A model generated the notes under the pieces. It worked only from the letters and a program-made list of their open reading frames with translations, did no database searches and was not told where the DNA came from. Positions 61,225-64,000 of a stretch of 64,000 bases of DNA are shown piece by piece. The DNA comes from Rufibacter sp. DG15C (GTDB taxonomy: Bacteria > Bacteroidota > Bacteroidia > Cytophagales > Hymenobacteraceae), in the NCBI RefSeq assembly GCF_001577755.1, contig NZ_CP010776.1, forward strand, positions 3,782,001 to 3,846,000, in the 5' to 3' direction. Each line of letters starts with the position of its first letter. The first letter of the stretch is position 1. A program made the position numbers and the translations under genes.

Positions 61225-63036
61225 TTACTTTTTGACCAATACCACTACGTCCATCCCATTCACCTTTACATCTTTCACTTGGGCGTTGGTAAAGGCGTCT
61301 TTATAAGCGTTCTTCTTCAATAAGGCATGGGTAAAGGTCATGGGCTTAGCGCCGCGGTTTAGTATTACAAACACCTCTTCCTTGCCAAGGTTTCGGCTGA
61401 AGGCATACATCTGGTTGGCATCATCTACCGCCAGGGTGGTATAGCTACCCAGCTTGATGGCCTTGTGCTTCTGGCGCAAAGAGATGAACTTCTTGTACCA
61501 GTTGAACAGGTCCTGGTTGAAAACCACCGCGTCCGGGTCATGCTTGCTTTGGTCGGGGTTGTGGGTCTCTGACTCATACTTCAGGTTTTGCCACACCATG
61601 GGCTTGCGGCAGTCTGGGTCATTGCTTCCCCACATGCCGGCCTCATCGCCGTAGTAAATCATAGGTGCGCCCACGTACAGCAATTGGAAGGCCGCAATCA
61701 ACTTTTGCTTTTTCAGCTGCTCTTGGGTGGGTTTGCGGGCATTGTAGCTTTTATTGTTGCTCTTCTGGCTCCAGTTAAAGTATTTGCCCCAGTTGCCAAA
61801 CCGCTCGCCGTCTGGGTTGGCCACGGCGCTGCCCAAGCGGGTGGCATCATGGCTGTCCATCAGGTTTTGCATGTTCAAGGCCACCCCCGGCCCAAAGGCC
61901 TCGCGCAGTTCCTTTAGTTTCGCGTCAAACTGAGTGACAGTGGTTGCCTTCTTATCCTGTACCATAAAATCATGCACAATGAAGGCGAAGTTGTAGTTCA
62001 TGGTGGCATCAAACTCATCACCGCTTAAGTAGGGCTTGGTCTCGTCAATGGAAAATACCAGTTCTGCGGTCATGTAGGCGTTCGGGTTGAGGCTGCGTAC
62101 GTGCTTGCGCCAGTCCTTCCAGAAGGCATGCCCCACGTCATACGCCACATCCAGTCGCCAGCCGTCAATGCCGTGGGCTATGCCTTTGTCCATCGGGTTC
62201 ATCCAGCGCTTGGAGGCGTTGAAGATGTACTCCTTAGGGCCGGCCACTATGCCGGTGCTGTCCTCCTTGAACTCTGGCAGCGTGCTTACCCCAAACCAGC
62301 CTTTGTACTTGAAAGGGGTGCCTTTGGCCTCATCGCGCCAGCTCTGCACTATAAACCAGTCTTTGTAGGCAGAGGCCTGTTGGTTTTTCACTACATCCTG
62401 GAAAGCGAAACTGTTTAACCCGATGTGGTTGAACACGCCGTCAAAGATGATGTACATCTTGCGCTTGTGGACTTCCTCTATCAGCTTAAGGGCCAGTTTA
62501 TCGGCGCTGGTCCATGCCCAGGTCTTTGGGTCTAAGGGGTTCTCTTTGGCAATAAGCTTCTTGTCGCCTTCTGGGTCTGGCCCGAAGGTGGGGTCTACGT
62601 GGTGGTAGGACAAGGCGTCATACTTGTGCGAAGACGGCGCCCAGAACACGGGGTTCATGTAAATGGCGTTCACACCCAACGATTGAAGGTAATCCAGTTT
62701 GTCAATCACCCCTTGCAAATCGCCTCCGTAGCGGCGGCGCTGCAAATTGTAGTATACGTCTTTCTTGTTCTCCACTTCATAGGGCTGCAGTTTATACCAA
62801 TCACTGGTCCAAGGATGGATTTGAAAAGCAGAGGAGTCATTGAAGGGATAGGCGCCGCGCAGGTCAATCACTTTGGGGTCATTGGTTTTGTCCACGTTGT
62901 GAAACCTATCCGGAAAAATCTGGTACCAGACCACGCCTTTGCTCCAATCTGGAGTGAAGTCATCCTGCGCCAAAGTTGGAAAGGCTACCAGCACCAACAC
63001 TAGCATAGCAAACCAAGAAAAGAACCTTTTTTTCAT
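61225..63036 (-). CDS. Secreted GH13 neopullulanase-like alpha-amylase
   Basis: 603 residues with a signal peptide (FSWFAMLVLVLVAFPTLAQ). WYQIFPDRFHNVDKTND opens the barrel. FDGVFNHIG, GIDGWRLDVAYDV with the nucleophile Asp (about residue 296), MTAELVFSI with the acid Glu (about 325) and NLMDSHDATRLGS with the third Asp (about 395) complete the catalytic set. The family covers neopullulanases and maltogenic amylases. It starts 37 bases after the next GH13 gene on the same strand, so the two form a second alpha-glucan operon facing the first. Confidence 0.92.
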   Translation of the reverse strand: MKKRFFSWFAMLVLVLVAFPTLAQDDFTPDWSKGVVWYQIFPDRFHNVDKTNDPKVIDLRGAYPFNDSSAFQIHPWTSDWYKLQPYEVENKKDVYYNLQRRRYGGDLQGVIDKLDYLQSLGVNAIYMNPVFWAPSSHKYDALSYHHVDPTFGPDPEGDKKLIAKENPLDPKTWAWTSADKLALKLIEEVHKRKMYIIFDGVFNHIGLNSFAFQDVVKNQQASAYKDWFIVQSWRDEAKGTPFKYKGWFGVSTLPEFKEDSTGIVAGPKEYIFNASKRWMNPMDKGIAHGIDGWRLDVAYDVGHAFWKDWRKHVRSLNPNAYMTAELVFSIDETKPYLSGDEFDATMNYNFAFIVHDFMVQDKKATTVTQFDAKLKELREAFGPGVALNMQNLMDSHDATRLGSAVANPDGERFGNWGKYFNWSQKSNNKSYNARKPTQEQLKKQKLIAAFQLLYVGAPMIYYGDEAGMWGSNDPDCRKPMVWQNLKYESETHNPDQSKHDPDAVVFNQDLFNWYKKFISLRQKHKAIKLGSYTTLAVDDANQMYAFSRNLGKEEVFVILNRGAKPMTFTHALLKKNAYKDAFTNAQVKDVKVNGMDVVVLVKK

Positions 63037-63073
63037 GTTTTATACCTTAAAAATCGTTTAACTCTACTATTAT

Positions 63074-64000
63074 TTACTTCTTCAGCAACACGCTGCTGTA
63101 AGCTGGAATGGTGAGAGTATTCTTGTTTAATTTTGCCTTACCGGTAGCATGGTGCACCTTATTAAAGGCCTGCACATTCTCTGGAAGGATGACAGAAACT
63201 TCTTTGCCTGACAAGTTGTGCACCACCAATAAGGCTTCTTGTGCATGGGTTCTGGTAAATGCGCTTAATGCAGGCTCGCTCAAGGTTACTGGTACCAAGT
63301 CGCCGTAAGTCAAGGCATGGCTATGGTTTCTTAGTTTGATGAACTGCTTGTAATGGTTAAATAAGGAGTTCTTGTCTTTGATTTGACCAGCAGCCGGCGT
63401 AACTGTTTTCTCTGTGACATAGGCTGGCTTCATCCACTTAGTGCGGCTTTTGTCTTTGGAATCAATATCCCATAAGAAAGGCTCTCTAATATTAGGGTCG
63501 GGCTTTTTACCAGTCATACCTAGTTCTTCGCCATAATACAAATAAGGGGAACCTGGTAGGGTTAATAAAATGGACGCCGCAACTTTTGCTTTGTTCTTAT
63601 CCCCATTCAGTTCGCTCATGATGCGGTTCTGATCATGATTGCTCAAGATGGTGGCATCAATAAACTCAGGGTTTACTGAGTTATAGAAATTAGTGATTTT
63701 AGCATGCTTGATGGCCAATGAATCACCTTTGCCTTGGTTCAAGGCTTTCAGGATGTCCCAGCTCATTTCAAAGTTGAACAAGGCTGGCAAACCCTTCATA
63801 TAAGGTGCCACAATGTCAGAAGGCGCCCACACCTCACCTACCAGATAGGCGTCTGGTTTGGCTTTCAGCATTTCACTTCTAAAATATTCCCACCAGCGGT
63901 GGTTGTCATAGGGACGCTCATCTGGGAAGATATGGCGGGCCGCATCTAATCTGAATCCATCTACGCCAATTTCCTTCAACCAGAAAGTACCAATCTTGAA
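63074..64000 (-). CDS. GH13 alpha-amylase-family protein (N-terminus outside window)
   Basis: The C-terminal 308 codons are visible, and the frame is open to the window edge (FKIGTFWLKEIGVDGF at the start). DGFRLDAARHIF holds the nucleophile Asp, YLVGEVWAP the acid Glu and ILSNHDQNRIMSE the third Asp. A C-terminal beta-domain ends in IPAYSSVLLKK. It is the first visible gene of the minus-strand amylase pair. Whether it has a signal peptide cannot be seen. Confidence 0.9.
   Translation of the reverse strand, partial: FKIGTFWLKEIGVDGFRLDAARHIFPDERPYDNHRWWEYFRSEMLKAKPDAYLVGEVWAPSDIVAPYMKGLPALFNFEMSWDILKALNQGKGDSLAIKHAKITNFYNSVNPEFIDATILSNHDQNRIMSELNGDKNKAKVAASILLTLPGSPYLYYGEELGMTGKKPDPNIREPFLWDIDSKDKSRTKWMKPAYVTEKTVTPAAGQIKDKNSLFNHYKQFIKLRNHSHALTYGDLVPVTLSEPALSAFTRTHAQEALLVVHNLSGKEVSVILPENVQAFNKVHHATGKAKLNKNTLTIPAYSSVLLKK

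Overview
The window looks like a chromosome segment of a Bacteroidota bacterium, probably order Cytophagales and perhaps near Hymenobacteraceae. The order-level placement is inference. It rests on a gliding-motility-type C-terminal domain protein paired with a PorP/SprF-like protein (type IX secretion), the absence of Shine-Dalgarno-like leaders, TAnnTTTG-like -7 boxes, and the style of the maltose locus. gyrB (41263-43224) is the best gene for placing the strain.

The window has two unlike halves. Positions 1 to about 28.3 kb are an accessory island, open on the left and ending at a tRNA-Ser(GGA) gene (28379-28465, minus strand). It holds many short or unknown genes, very AT-rich patches (about 4.7-9.0 kb and 23.4-23.7 kb), and many proteins that act on nucleic acids. 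These are a tandem cold-shock-domain protein with a coiled-coil partner, a serine recombinase, and a four-gene run of GIY-YIG nuclease, uracil-DNA-glycosylase-fold protein, agmatine-deiminase-fold enzyme and HNH nuclease. They are followed by the C-terminal stub of a type ISP restriction enzyme, a coiled-coil membrane protein next to a PLD-type nuclease, a single-chain GmrSD-type (DUF262/DUF1524) protein, a protein with a family A polymerase-like palm, an RHH protein with an orphan DNA methyltransferase, and a DRGH nuclease lipoprotein. This has the make-up of a defence or mobile-element island. No integrase lies at the tRNA end. A secreted M23 peptidase is broken by what looks like a 2-base slip in an AC run.

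Positions 28.5-64 kb are core chromosome. They hold ansA, tatD, two GT2 glycosyltransferases with a polysaccharide deacetylase and a flippase-like protein, a SpoIIE/PP2C phosphatase, ruvC, a HIT protein, greA, ppx and ppk1, gyrB, a ROK sugar kinase, and the type IX secretion pair. From about 50 kb rightwards lies an alpha-glucan/maltose locus. It contains an esterase with a starch-binding-like N-terminus, four GH13 proteins (the last one cut by the window end), beta-phosphoglucomutase, a GH65 phosphorylase, an MFS sugar transporter and an SGNH hydrolase. Outer enzymes cut alpha-glucans, the MFS protein imports maltose, GH65 phosphorolysis gives glucose and beta-glucose-1-phosphate, PgmB makes glucose-6-phosphate, and the ROK kinase can handle the free glucose.

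The most striking structure no gene explains is a family of 38-bp palindromic repeats. Fourteen copies lie between 30.4 and 60.4 kb and I saw none in the island. Thirteen sit between genes, several fused to transcription terminators, and one lies inside a glycosyltransferase coding region. The best candidate for an undescribed protein system is the 12476-16698 gene run.
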